Shown here: piece by piece, positions 12,091 to 23,967 of the stretch | Position numbering within the stretch: the first letter of the stretch is position 1 | Layout of the letters: each line of letters begins with the position of its first letter | NCBI GenBank assembly: GCA_023014335.1 | Contig: JAECYW010000002.1 | Span: 4,154,001 to 4,218,000 of the forward strand | Direction: 5' to 3' | From: Galerina marginata | Taxonomy: Eukaryota; Basidiomycota; Agaricomycetes; Agaricales; Galerinaceae | Length of the DNA: 64,000 bases | Notes under the pieces: generated by a model | What the model saw: the letters and a program-made list of their open reading frames with translations, nothing else | What the model was told of the DNA's origin: nothing | Databases searched by the model: none | Made by a program: the position numbers and the translations under genes

Positions 12091-12332
12091 CTGTATCGTT
12101 TCGACCTTATGTTCACGTAACGCGTAACGCGCCGAGAAAATGAACTAATTTCGCACTTTGTAACGCGTAACATGGCCAAAATTACCCTGAACTGTAAAAA
12201 AAATCGTCCAGAGCAGCTGAAATGGACCCTTAAATTCCCTAATTAGGCCTATTTTTGGCGTTTTGAACATGTGGCAAAATGAACTGAGTGTAACGCGTAA
12301 CATAGCCTGAACATAAGGTCGAAACGATACAG
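12091..12332. mobile_element. Tc1/mariner-like MITE, 242 bp
   Basis: Inverted ends of 25 bases (CTGTATCGTTTCGACC, continuing ...TTATGTTCA) match perfectly and are each bordered by TA (12089-12090 and 12333-12334), the target used by Tc1/mariner elements. Inside are three direct copies of GTAACGCGTAAC near both ends (about 12117, 12160 and 12292). There is no coding sequence. The superfamily is inferred from the TA duplication. Confidence 0.8.
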
Positions 12333-12668
12333 TAGTATCTACAAAAAAATTTACTTCATTAGTTCATACGGTTCCTGTTGTCTGACTGGCACTGTGGCAG
12401 ATTCCCCTCATGTTCTATCAATTATCTAGGCTTGGGTTCGACCTTCGGCTGCCTTGTAATCCAAAGTCTGATCCAACTCATATGCATCGTCTTCCCAGCC
12501 TTTCATATCAAGCGGCTGAAAGCTGCCAGTAAGTAGTTGTTGCCCTGGATTCGTTTCTATAAATCTGTTTTTCTAGTTGAGGCAAGATATGGATAGTGGC
12601 AATAGCTTTGATCGTACCTGACTGGGCCGCGAATATACTTGCTGGATTCGGAAGATACAAGCTGTACC

Positions 12669-14401
12669 TCATCCTCGCCATATGGGGACGGGCAGCCCTT
12701 TGTATACGATCAGAGAAAATATCATGCACTGAGCAAAATGTCCACGTACTGGGCAAAAGTCTTCCAAACAGTCGCGCATGGAGCCAGCAAAAAGAGGGTG
12801 GCGGTGAAGTCGCCGGCCTGCCTTGATCAACTGCCATGGTTCTAATGGCATAGGTAGGTACATTTGTAAATTGTCAAGCATGATTAGGAATTCACCCACC
12901 GTTCATATGCTGATTCTAAAGAAACCAATTAGTTCAAAAAAAAAGACACCAGAGCATAAAATTTACAATCGCAGCAACCGCCATTGTAATCTTTTGAGCA
13001 TCCCACGCTGGACCATATGGGATAACCCAAGCGATATCGTAGTCGCTAGATTGGAAATCAATATTGAGCTTGCGTCCGGGCCCGGCGCAGGCAGCTCCTT
13101 TTGCAAGGACACGTTTCCAGGGGTACTCCAAGCCTCCTCCAAGCACAGGGTCCCGGAAATATAGCCGTTCGAGCACCAATAAACGCGCAAGGCCGTTTGT
13201 GCCCCTGGCTGACGGACGATAAAAGATCTGCCAAGTCTAAGTTCAAACCGTGACCCAGAGTCGTTTCAACGCACTGATGGGTTAATGCTTGCGCGCATAA
13301 GGGAAGGCAGATAGACTTCGTAGCCTCGTTCTGCATATTTGGCAAGGCGCACCTCATAGGACGGAGACCTTCTTGTTAGATCGACAGTGTTGCATTGTCG
13401 GACGCAAGAAGCCAGTGCCCTTGGGCTGGCCCACACACGATGGCCTATATGCAGCGTGATCGTTCGTTTCAAAAAGATCTAGACAAGATCTTACCGTCGT
13501 ATGCGAAACATGCCGAGTCGACGTCGAAACCCGCTAATATTTCCGCGGGAGAGAGGTACAACCTCAAGATAATTTGCAAGGGTCTTGCTGGGAAAAGTGC
13601 TGTTGATGTAATGAGGCTGTTGAAGATATACCCTTAGTAAAGAACGTACTGTGCATAGAGACTACGTTCGATTTTCGGACACAGGTGACTTTCCAAGCAA
13701 CGGAGGCGGAAATAGATGCGTAGATTTCGAGCATTTTGGCTTTTGCCTAGGAAATAATATCAATGGAGCATTTACAGATATGGTATAGATTAATTTACCT
13801 GATTTGCATTCAGGCCCCATATGAAGAGGTCGATGTCTGAGGCCGCGAAAGTGGATTGGTATCGCATGTTTCTCTGTGCTTGGGAGGGATTGCCTTTGAA
13901 AGGTTCCAGGCAGGCAAGCACGGAGCCACCAGCAGCAATAATGTTATCCCAGCATATATTCAGGAGCACATTGTGAGTGAAGATATTCCAATTGCGCTTG
14001 AACTCGTGTATGGTTGGGACGATGGAAAGACTCCCTGGTGTCTTCCGAAGACGAGGCGGCAGTGGCATAATAAAATGTTCGTCGTGGTATTCGCCTAGAG
14101 GTCTTCCAATTACCTTCCAGACATCCGGTTTCTGGGCGAAGACTTCAAATAGGCCAACATAAGGGTCTACAAGCGCAGGATGTCCTCGATCATTTACAAA
14201 AATCCTCCTGATTTCTTCTTCGTACTCGATTGCGCGCTGTAAGAAGGCATCCAAACGTTGTCCAGCCGGGAGACAGAGAACTGCCTCGAGAAACAATTGT
14301 ACGTCATCGGCAACGAGAGTTCGATTGGAGTTGGGTGTCGTTTCGGGTCTCCGTGATGGAAGCAGTTGCTTTAGGCACGTGAAGAGTTGTTGTAAGCACA
14401 T
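12669..14401 (-). CDS. Nucleotidyltransferase-like protein, seven exons, about 474 residues
   Basis: Exons are 14401-13799, 13746-13650, 13599-13495, 13444-13275, 13227-12967, 12915-12900 and 12841-12669. All introns are 47-58 bases with GT-AG ends and the frame is continuous. Exon 1 ends with IIAAGGSVLACL (GGS at about 158-160) and ASDIDLFIWGL (DID at about 189-191). A glycine-rich GGS followed by D-x-D is the signature of the polymerase-beta-like nucleotidyltransferase fold; the spacing is longer than usual. Downstream blocks, LAGFDVDSACFAYDG then HRVWASPRALASCVRQCNTV and DLTRRSPSYEVRLAKYA, recall a fungal family often found with ankyrin repeats. None are visible here. The substrate is unknown. 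The 16-base exon 6 is the least certain part. The first true ATG is at 14401. Confidence 0.75.
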
Positions 14402-16348
14402 ATTCAAGGTGTTAAGAATGAGGACCGGTTGGGGAAGGCGCAGAGGGGGGCGTAAACAGTTGGACCGAAAGAATATGGCACCGCTTGAACATTTTATAGC
14501 ATTCTAAGGCCAATCAATTACACAAAATCGTTGCAGGGCAGCACAATAAAGAGTTCGGTACATAAAGCGCTGTGACCCGATTCTGGGGAACTGACGAACG
14601 GCTCATGTTGTTGAGTCAAGTTACTCAAGTAGTTTCGTCACTCTAGTTTCGTGTGGATGGAGTCATTCGGCTCGCGTGGCTCGCACCGGAATAACGGAAT
14701 GGATCTTTGGGACATTATTCCTTGTTTTTGAAGACCGTGGATGATTCTATTCAGTAAAGCGATAAAACTGGCTTAAATGGGGAAATTTATACGAGCAGGG
14801 AGATTCAAAAGTTTGTTGCCCTGATCCCGCCAGTTCTTTGGAAGCTTTTTTTTCAAGCTTTGAGGGACGCAACTTGACCTTTGCAAGGCAAGAGCCGGGA
14901 GGCTAGTGAAAAAAATGCCAGGGCATTACGGCTGACAGTGAAAGCAAAACGACAGGCGGGGGTGGACACGGTCCATGATCTGAGGTGGGCTATTGTTTTG
15001 CCTTCAGCTGTAAACACCGATTATGTAACATTTTGAAACAAAACAGGAACGAGCCTAATAGTAATACTCTATGATCGGCTGCAACTGCGTCCCTGTCCGA
15101 GCATCTCCGTTAGCAGCGATGGCGAGTCAGAGTCGTGCTCTCTAGAATCTCCCCAGAAACGATACGGCAGGGATCACACAAGCGACCAGCTGGTGCAGAG
15201 ACAGGGTCAAACTCGCCTAACGTAACTTGCAACCTCATTCCAACTAACTGCAAACCCTAGGCACATCCGAAAAACACCCACATTGCGCCGGTATTTATGC
15301 AAACAATCGTAAGGCCTTAGGCTAAAGTCTGCGGTCAATCACGTCGGGAAGGAGCTTGCGGCAAGGGTTAGTGCGCACTACTCCTTGCATTATTGTGGTG
15401 CTATTATTGCTTTGACCCCACTTGTGCGAATGATGGCGCAGTCAGGCTTCGCAAAATGGTTGTTTGTATAAACATGGGGATCTATGTCAGGGTTGTGGAA
15501 CCCGCGCCAACGCGCTGAGCTGGTGAGACCTCGTCAGAAAATCACGCTGACTCACATCTCCAATTCAGTCAGGATGTTGTGGTAAACTGTGTGAAGCGCG
15601 CGAACCAGTCGGAACGGGACACTTAAGGTCGACACATTCTTTCCAGGCTATGCAGTCCGGGTTGGGTGGAGACGCCGGGGATATATTCGGTTTACCCTAA
15701 TGTAGGTAACAGCGGGCGATAGCTTGTGCACCTCGTCTCTTTACAAGGGGGCGCATATCAACCTTGTAAAATGCGTGAGTTAGTCCGTCTATGGGAAAAA
15801 ACCCACTGTTGGTAACATCATATCTTACTTTGTAGTTGAGTCAGTATGTTTCGGCCCTGTGCTCCTGAAAGTTCGACGACACCGCAGAGTGAAAGCTAAG
15901 GCGGCATGAAAAACCCAGACAGTAAACACTATCCACGAGCTTCTGTGCCGTATGGCTGTTAGTACATCACGTTTTTAGTATTATACGAGGATTCCGTTTC
16001 TTAATGGGACCTCCCCGGTAATATACTTCCTTCCTTCCGACTCAACTTTGGATGGGTTACTGAAAATAGGCATCAAATTAAGAAATCCACCCTGACTGGC
16101 TCAAACTCAAATGCCGAAATTCCGGACAAAAATGACAGGGCCCAAGTCTCGGCACTGAGACGGGCGGTTAAGCGCGTCTCTACACAAAATTAATGGCTGA
16201 GTGACTGAGTCAAGCAAAACTTATTCTCACCCTTAATTGTTATTCATTGAGTCACTGAATAAATTGTGTCTATTAACTCCCACAACTACGGAGTCGCCTC
16301 CTAGGCATATTGATATTGCGAGCGTCCTCGTACATAAGTGAGTACCAA
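14402..16348. other. Intergenic stretch, nothing recognised
   Basis: About 1.9 kb with frequent stops in all frames. I found no gene, terminal inverted repeat or RNA gene. It separates two genes pointing away from each other (minus-strand 12669-14401 and plus-strand 16415-17307), so it should contain both promoters. Confidence 0.5.
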
Positions 16349-16356
16349 TATAAAAG
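16349..16356 (+). promoter_or_regulatory. TATA box of the Zn2Cys6 gene
   Basis: TATAAAAG lies 66 bases upstream of the ATG at 16415, a good consensus at a plausible distance. Confidence 0.55.
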
Positions 16357-16414
16357 CAATGGATATTAAACCCTACGGTGCTGCATATCGCTTTCTACTT
16401 TCTACGCAAGCGAG

Positions 16415-17307
16415 ATGACAGAACATAGTGATATTTCTCGTGGGCGCACTAGGCCTTCTTCTCGCCAGGAAGAAAAACCCGCCGTCATCCAGGGGACTCA
16501 TGAGGACTCGGACATGCGGCCGTCCGTTGGTCAACGGACTCGTTTGGCATGTGGCAAATGTCGAGAGAGAAAAACCAAGGTGTGTTGCTTTCTAATTTGG
16601 CTCGATGCGCTGTTAATAAAAGCGTCAGTGTTCTGGTGATCGTCCTGCCTGCTTGCACTGCACTGATCGAGGCTACATTTGCGAATATTCTAAAAAGGAA
16701 AAAACAGTCCCCAAGAAGACTGCCCGTGCCGTCATCAGCCGTGGCAGGGTCGTTTCAACGCGTTATCCAAGAGTCGGTCGGACAAACACTTTTGTCCCGT
16801 TAACCACGTCTCGCCCCTACGTTCGCCCACAAACAGGAGGTCAAACCGAAGCCAAAGACTTCACGAACTGGGTGGGCCCGTGGCTCCTGCCTCAATGTTC
16901 AACACATTCCAATTGTGCACACCCCCACGTCAGTCAACCCTTCGGTTCAGGTTTCTGGCCAGTTCCTTTAAACTATAACTACGCTGGGCACATGTACAGC
17001 ATACCAGACCGACCACCCTACAACGAAACTAGCGGTTATGCTGGCAGGCTTACCCCCATGTCTTTGCATACTTCTCCTCAATTTGATTTCGGGATATCCA
17101 GGTGAGTCGATTCGTGTTTTTGACTTGGCTGGTCACAAATAGGACAGGAGTCTACCTTCGTCGTCATCTCCAGCCACGCAGAAGTTCCCCTGTCGTGCCA
17201 ACGACGGCGACAGCCCCGTTTATATTCCGCAATATATGGGAAACCATCCCGCCTATTTGGGTCAATTCCTCCGCTTCGTCTCGTCTAGTGATCCTGCTGA
17301 CAACTGA
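16415..17307 (+). CDS. Zn2Cys6 (fungal binuclear cluster) transcription factor
   Basis: Exon 1 (16415-16579) ends ACGKCRERKTK and exon 2 (16629-17101) starts CSGDRPACLHCTDRGYICEY. Joined, they give C46-x2-C49-x6-C56-x6-C63-x2-C66-x6-C73, a complete binuclear zinc cluster that binds DNA, followed by a basic stretch. The intron between them therefore splits the zinc cluster. After a 46- or 41-base intron, exon 3 is open in the frame NDGDSPVYIPQYMGNHPAY and stops at TGA 17305-17307. The same frame is open again beyond that stop (DFGEWSCLNPLLG and on to 17592), so the protein may once have been about 95 residues longer. I see no middle fungal_trans domain. At roughly 270 residues it is short for the family. 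It is presumably nuclear; its targets are unknown. Confidence 0.75.
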
Positions 17308-17592
17308 TTAGATTTTGGCGAGTGGTCTTGCCTTAACCCGCTGTTAGGCGATGACAGCAACACGTCGGTTACGACGCTTCCTTTTGAATCAGAGGTGATG
17401 CGCCCTCGTGTCGAACCAGTTTACCAGACGCCCGCCCTCCCCATCGACTCCGGTGCTCTCAGGCCAAGCACATATCAATTCGACCGCAGATTCGACTGCG
17501 GGGTCTTCGGAGTACCTCCCCTTGCACTGCCGGATCATGGTACTGGCATCACAACTCCAACTCCGGACGGTCATCCCATTAACGAGAATTAG

Positions 17593-18195
17593 CGAGCGCT
17601 TGGTTTCATGGTCAATGATTTCCGGGCCTCCAGCGGTACTTGCACACAGATTACGAGCCGATGAGTTGACCTCTAAGATGTCTTTCAGATTGCTGCCCAT
17701 CCTTCCCAACATCCCAATTTGCACCCCCGCGATGTAGCCATACCCAGCCAGCGCCTGACCGGGCGACGTTTAATGTTGTATGATGTTTTTAAATAGAAAA
17801 AGTGTTTTCGGTCAGTGTCCTGTAGCATTTTTTATATTTAAAATGGAGGGCTCAATGAAATTGAGTACACATTTTGAATATTAAACTCCCTTTACCCTCC
17901 AGAAAGAGATGATTACATTCTATTGTAAGATATCTATCACCTATATCACCAATCTATGAACAGTTTGATCACTTTCCGCCGAAAACCTAATTCTTAAAAA
18001 GGATCGTCGTTATGTGATGTCCGGAACGAACGCGCCGCGCCCCTGACGCTAACCTTGAACTTCAGTAAAACCTTCAGAGTTTGTGTATTACTGCATTATG
18101 CTGCCCTGCAACTCTATAGTCTACTTTATTGTCGCTTGGTCCTAATATAGGGTAGAAAAATGGATGTATTGAAAACTTCTAGTACAAATACATGT
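17593..18195. other. AT-rich intergenic stretch
   Basis: AT-rich sequence between the transcription factor and the gypsy remnant. I see no gene or repeat. Confidence 0.45.
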
Positions 18196-18825
18196 CTACT
18201 TCCTCGGCATAGCGGAGAGCACTTTGTCTAAATGGACGAGGTGGTCATCCCAGCTCTTGGAAAAGATGACGATATCGTCGATGTAAACGAGAGCGAAAAG
18301 CCACAAAAATGGAGCCAGAACTCCCTGCACAATACGCTGGAAGATAGATGGGCCGTTGCGAAGACCGAAGGGCATGCGTTTGAATTGCCAAAGTCCAAGA
18401 TCATGTACTTCCTTTTCCTTAGGTTCCTCTTCTTCGCTTGACTCTTCTTCGCTCGGCCCTTCTTCGAGGTCCGCGGCGCGGTCCGTCGCGTTAGCTCGTT
18501 TACGCATGAAGGAGGATCCATAATTCTTGGAGGAAGGAGAATTAGTCGACGACGACGACGACGAGGTTCGAAGGTTTTCGCTTAGTACATAGTGGCTAAT
18601 GAGGGCACGTTCCATTCGGGCAGCCATACTCTGTAGCTGGAGCAGCGTGGGGCATGAATGTTCGTTAAGAGTCCCGAACCATTCAGGAGGTTGAGTCTTC
18701 AGAATTCGAGATATAGCGACAGGACCATCCGTTTCCGCGAAAAGGAAACGATGATAGCGAACACGTCGTTGAATGAATTCCAAAGGAGTTTCCTTCTCGT
18801 GACATATTTCACACGTTGTTTCCAT
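18196..18825 (-). pseudogene. Internally deleted Ty3/gypsy remnant (gag fused to reverse transcriptase)
   Basis: The open frame (about 209 residues) begins with a gag C-terminal-like segment (ETPLEFIQRRVRYHRFL, comparable in position to SPTKFIMRRIMYTRMLV in the gag of the complete element at 46 kb). It then has serine- and glutamate-rich sequence and jumps directly to a reverse-transcriptase core: FKRMPFGLRNGPSIFQRI, then LVYIDDIVIFSKSW with the catalytic YIDD. Protease, knuckle and the N-terminal part of reverse transcriptase are missing, so a deletion joined gag to pol in frame. RNase H, integrase and LTRs are absent. Its reverse transcriptase closely resembles that of the 46-kb element, so it belongs to a related lineage. 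Confidence 0.8.
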
Positions 18826-18838
18826 TGAAAACGGTCAG

Positions 18839-19627
18839 ACAACATAGGTTCTGTTGTCTTTATGTTAATAAAGGAAATAGAAGTCATATTTCTTTGTCTA
18901 TTTACGAGAGAAAGACAATCACTCCTCACTTTTCTGTATCTCGTGTCTATATATCTAATACAAGTGTTTGGGGCTGCGCCGCGCTCTGTTAGACGAACGT
19001 CTCGTAAATGCAAACTTAAAGTTGTGTTTATCAGTGAGGACTCTTTATCCAGGACTGATGACTCTAAAACTCTAAATTAAAAAGGTAGGAATACATTCGT
19101 ACTATGTCGATTGTTTGAGTCGTTTGGAGTCAAGATCGGAAGAAGACGAATATACTGTGATGGACGTAGAACGCAGAAGAAAGCAAGAAAGGATGGAGGC
19201 ATGGAGAGCAGTGAAGACGGCAATGGTTAAGAGGATGTAAGGCTCGAAGGAGAAAAATTCGTGAATGTGCTGGAAGGCTGTGGTCGAAGCGGGGCGCGGC
19301 ATATCGGAAAGAGACGGCAAGTGGGGCTCAAGCAGGGGCTCGGCACTTGCAAAACCACGGCCTGTGATCCGTGCTTATGTGAAACGTTCTCATCCGCAGA
19401 ATTTGGCGGATGGGAAAAGGAATGTTCGGTGACGTTCTTCTCGCCATAAGATTATATTCTTCTTATATAAATCAAAAACAGGTAAGGAAAAAGAATTTTT
19501 GTTTACAAAAGAAACAGACATTATATATATATATATTCTGTTCACAAAAGAAACAGGCAAATATACAGACATCGACTCGCTCTTCGTCACGATGATCGCG
19601 CGAAGAGCGCGCACTCATCGACACACG
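18839..19627. other. Stretch without a supportable gene
   Basis: Short frames only. An ATATAT microsatellite lies at about 19520-19535. Confidence 0.4.
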
Positions 19628-19785
19628 CAGCGACGGACATACACGCACATGTACGCAGCGAGGAACATACACGCAGCGACGGACATGTGCACAGCGACGA
19701 ACATCTACGCAGCGAGGAACTTACATGCAGCGAGGAACTTACACGCAGCGACGGACATGCGCGCAGCGAGGAACATACACGCAGT
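19628..19785 (+). repeat. 18-bp minisatellite
   Basis: About eight imperfect tandem units of GCAGCGAGGAACATACAC with the variant GCAGCGACGGACATGCGC. Because 18 is a multiple of three, every frame stays open and appears as a six-residue repeat, which probably explains the open frames on both strands here. Confidence 0.8.
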
Positions 19786-19899
19786 TTGAATAAGCTCGCC
19801 AAGCTTTCAAGGGAATCCCTAGAAAAAAAGGCGCCATAGCAGCGCCGCGCAGGTGACAAGCGCTGCTGCTGGTCGTGGTGGTTGGCCCTCGTAGCTTAC

Positions 19900-20611
19900 C
19901 GCTGCGGCTTGGGAAACGAGCGAGCTGACAGATGATTCGTCTTGGATGCGTCCCATGGCGATGTCTGAAGGACCATGCCGACTGGCAAACCAGGCAGGCG
20001 GCTGCCTTGGCAAAAGAGGCAGTCGTAGCAGAAGCAGCATGAATTCCTCTGCATTGCTGAGGTATCCGAGCTCAGACGCTGCTGCATCTACACCATTGCA
20101 TAGATGTGGAGGCAGAGGCAGTGTGGAAAGATGTCGGCGGTGGCGCTTGAGAGCAACAGCGATGAGGTGAATTGAACGGGACTGTCGAAGGGCGGGTGTG
20201 GAAGGAGAAAAGCGACGCACCGTGTGGCCATCCACCTTCACGATGGTTCCTTATCCGAAAGCCTTGGGACGTCGGCGTATGAACCCTCAAAGTGAGGGGG
20301 ACTCGCGACATCGCAAAGAGGTGCTGTCGGACTAGTAGTATACATACGAGATTAGAGACAGGCGATATGATGGCACTTTGTTGTGAAGAAATACTTACAG
20401 AGCAATTTCCGTGGAGCGACATATCTACCCTGCCGATCCCAGGGTAACATTCGACCGGCGCGCTGTGTATCCAACAGGGAGTGTTTAGCAAGAACCAGGA
20501 GGATGAGGTGGAGGTTGCCGGATGAGAGGGCCTACAGCTGAGGGTACTTGAAATGAGGGTGTATAAGCATTGAGACAAAAGCCAAAAAACCATAGCCAAC
20601 CTCGCTGACAT
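19900..20611 (-). CDS. Possible two-exon gene or relic, unknown function
   Basis: An exon at about 20611-20400 begins with a hydrophobic segment that could be a signal peptide (ARLAMVFWLLSQCLYTLISS) and ends at a strong donor (gtaagtatttc). A second exon at about 20250-19900 has a natural-looking frame (IHLIAVALKRHRRHLSTL, then SELGYLSNAEEFMLLLLRL) and ends at another donor (gtaagctacg). The phases of the two exons do not join cleanly through the visible acceptor near 20333, so they may be two relics or a model I could not resolve. I recognise no domain. Confidence 0.28.
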
Positions 20612-20689
20612 GAGTAGCTAACTGCAAGCGCTCAAGTCTCGGAAAAAATGTACGTCAAGTTGGTTTGCAAAATGTGAGTTGCGAATAAA

Positions 20690-22016
20690 ACGCGACTTTC
20701 AAGGGCTTCCCGAGAAATGTCTTGTTGAACATCGCCGCTGAACGCTGTGCTTTGAAGGGTGGCCAGAGAAAGTAGACATTCGCATCGAAGCGAGAACGCA
20801 AGATCAGTCTAAGACGATGACGCTGGAAAGAGCGAGGTACATTATTTGGTTCAACCTCCTCTGCCAAACACGCTGGCTCTTGTTGTCGACTCGCACACCA
20901 ATCACACACCATTGCACCAATATGTACCACACTTCCATCCGACATCGTCTTTGCTGGACCTGCGTCGGGATAGCCCTTTGCAGGTTCTCTGTATTATTTC
21001 TCTATTCTCTACGCTGCCTTCTACACCTGTATAGATCTCTGCTTCCAACTGGGTACATGTTCCCACTGGCAGTCAGCGTGTTGCATGTTTCTCCGTCGCT
21101 GAACGTCGTCTCCAGCTTTTCTTTTTTCTCTCGTTCCTTGTCAGCCATTCCGGCTTCGGTATCACAGCACTTTATTGGCATTGCTGCACCGGGATAGCCC
21201 TCTGCAGCATTCTGATATCTGCCCACGGCGTCGACTTGGCCTTTCGCTCCTGCGTCGTTCTGCCCTTTTTTCCACCAAGACAGTCCAAAGCTTTCTGTCC
21301 CAGTCTCTCAAATGGATTCAGGAGACTAGCGTCGGTCTTCAATGTGGTATTTGCACCGGGATAACCCTCTGCAATGATCCATCGTCTCTGCTTCCGCCCT
21401 TCGCGTCGATGAAAGTTCAGGCACGCCGAACTCCTTCAAATTTATTCAGAGACGCTGTTAAACTCAGGAACACTGAAGAATAGAAGGAGTGAGTCGTTGG
21501 TTTATAAATTAAGCAACCGAAAGAATCTTATTCGGTCTTGGACCAGTAGATGGCATTTACATATTTTTTCTGTGCGTCGCTGTATACGTAGGTCGTTACT
21601 TTTTCGTACTCACTCTATGCCTAACGTCTTCTTAAATTTGATAGCATCAAAGTCCCGTTTCCAGCTCTCAGAGCACACTCTTCCTTCCTATCGTCATGTC
21701 TCGGCTTCGCTTTTAATAGCGGCCCACCAAAGTGTTTGCACCGGGACTGCCCTCTGCAGCACTTGATTGGCCGTCCAAGGGAGTGCACCACGTCTACTAC
21801 TGTTGACAATGTGCTGCAGCCTTGTCGTCGGGCTTCAGATCAAGTGACCAATTTAGATTCGTGCAGGCTCTCAGGCTCGTCATGCGCAACCGGCCAACGG
21901 CTATGTTCGAATCGCCTTACTTGCTTATCATCAAGGGCATCTGGCCTCCTGCCTACTGTTTGGGTTGCCTTCTTCTCCCTCCTACACGCGCTACTCCAGT
22001 CTCAACTCGGCCGCTA
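20690..22016 (+). repeat. Dispersed repeat, copy A
   Basis: The first part, 20690-21460, is almost identical to 27718-28505 (copy B) and to the inverted copy C. The second part, about 21500-22016, matches copy B much less well, with many substitutions and small indels. Four of the 22-bp palindromes lie in it, at 20961-20982, 21185-21206, 21352-21373 and 21737-21758. Open frames on both strands (minus 20655-20945, plus 20817-21197) are kept in all three copies only because the copies are nearly identical; neither shows a domain. I see no terminal inverted repeat or target duplication, so the type of element is unknown. Confidence 0.8.
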
Positions 22017-22857
22017 AGTGAACAGTGCTTACGTTCCAAAAACTCCGTCATAGTTTTGGAACGGAGGGAGGAATTATGGTGACAGCGATATCGATCGGCC
22101 CATGCTATTTGATAACGACAAATACTTGACTCCCTCCAAGCCTGAAGGTTCTGAGCAGGTCAGATGAAAACATAAAGGTGGAGAAAATCCGGCGGTGACA
22201 GAGCTGCCGAAGTCTGCAACACGGAAGATTTCTGAAGCATGGAACGTCGCAAGCGCTTTTGCGACTGCGACCAGAGGACCGAGTTCGTGGCTTGACTTAT
22301 TTGTCGAGCTACTGATAGGATAGTCAGGCATGATTTAATGGTTCACGTTTTCGTCGATATCTATACTATGCGATGACGAGAACCGTGCCACAATCGAGAA
22401 CCTTTCTTACTATAGCAGAAATATATGGCAGACCCGCTCGTCGCTGAACATAGGTGCCCGTCCTCGAAGAGCACAGTCCAAACCTCGCCGTGCATTCTTC
22501 TGAACACCGGGGTCACTTAATATTGCAGCGAAGAATGTGTGAACGATCGCGGGCGTCTCGAAGGCACGGGAGCTAGGCTCGCCGGAGTGCCAATTAAATT
22601 ACGGGGTGGTCGCCAGCAATTTTAAGCACCAGTCGGTAAACCATTCAAAAGTCCTTAATTTGCTCCGCGCTCTCTTGCCTACTCCCATTACGTTCCGACC
22701 AGGCCCCTCAGTCCCGACAGGACTCGATAAAAGCCCGACCACTTACGTTACTCCAACGAACTTTTGTTCTTGACCGCCACCACGATCGTCACTGGTATGT
22801 TGCTTCACTTTCCTTGGTTTGCTTACTTGCTCATACAACTCGGATTAGTTCACCAAT

Positions 22858-23246
22858 ATGCAGTACACTCTTCACTTTTATCGGGATCACCTTTCCAAAG
22901 CAACCAACACTCGCAACACTTCCTTCACCGAGTTCGTAGCGGCTATAGGAATGCGCTCTGATGAGATTATGGCCAATTTCGGGGACCACGAATGGGTCAT
23001 TGTCATTTAGTAAGTCCAAGCTCTAGTTTCCAGGACCGGCTCTGAGTTTTCGCTAGCCAGGGTGTCTACCGCGGCAGCCCGTCCAAACACCTCACGGCTT
23101 TCGGTTTTCGAACCTCGAACGACAATTCGACTCGTCGGGAACGGTTGCAACAAGTCTTTTATCTCCACCTCAACGAAGACGGCACTCTCCAGTTTGGACC
23201 GGACAGTACGCGAGTGATTGACAAGGATGATTTAACCGATCTGTGA
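22858..23246 (+). CDS. Small two-exon protein, 113 residues
   Basis: Exons are 22858-23009 and 23057-23246. The intron has GT-AG ends (gtaagt donor, cgctag acceptor) and joins codons in phase 2. An upstream intron in the 5' leader (donor after about 22795, acceptor gattag ending near 22850) places the ATG seven bases into the second transcript exon. The protein begins MQYTLHFYRDHLSKA and continues through EWVIVIYQGVYRGSPSKHL across the splice, with RLQQVFYLHLNEDGTLQFG near the end. It is small, soluble and mixed alpha/beta in appearance. I know no family. The clean splice phase and conservative composition argue that it is real. Confidence 0.62.
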
Positions 23247-23967
23247 GGTATGTACGCCCATGTAGTGTTCTCCGCACCAGGCTGATGCTTTACTTTAGGA
23301 AATCACGAAAACTTAGTATAGTGGATGTAGTGTATATAACGAAGTTTGATAGTAACGGATCTGTCCAATGTGCGGTTCCCTTGTTGAATGATCTGAAAGT
23401 GGGTTTTTTTGCCTCTGATCATGCCCGAAAGCTGATGTATGTATACAAGCCACTCTAGACGATGCATTGCCTGCTCTTTCCATGGGCTCTTCTATGGCCG
23501 AAATGTTTTCGACATGCATGGTACTTCCCAATCAATGCCGTTATGACATAGCCTGAAGAGTGCCTGTAGGCGAATGGCCAGCTTGAGCAGCAACCTGACA
23601 GATATTGCTACACCGTACGTGGATCTTTAACCGCAGCTTGTGTTCCCTCCCTCCTGTTCGCTGGAAACAGCAGCGGACAGGAAGTTGGGATAGTCTCCAC
23701 TATATTTCTTCTCTTAGACTTTTCGCATCCAGGTATGCAACATTTACCCGGTTGGATTGGTCAAGATCTCCATGAAACTGGTAACGGTTCTTGCCCATTT
23801 TTCCTGATCCTTTGAACTGTAAGCCGTAAACCCTTCATCATGTTGAAGTTTGATCTTCATGCCCGTGGTCCAACCCTTTAGGCTTTAACAACGATATGGT
23901 ATTGCCTCTTATATATTACATGGCTTCTGAAGGTTGGAATTGTATCTGCCGACAAGCCATTCGTGTT

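Noticed and set aside
19499..19859. Open frames with six-residue repeats
   Set aside because: They are by-products of the 18-bp minisatellite, which keeps all frames open.
20655..21197. Overlapping open frames on both strands, present in all three repeat copies (A, B, C)
   Set aside because: Their conservation is explained by near-identity of the DNA. No domain, splice signal or codon-level constraint is visible, so I did not call genes.
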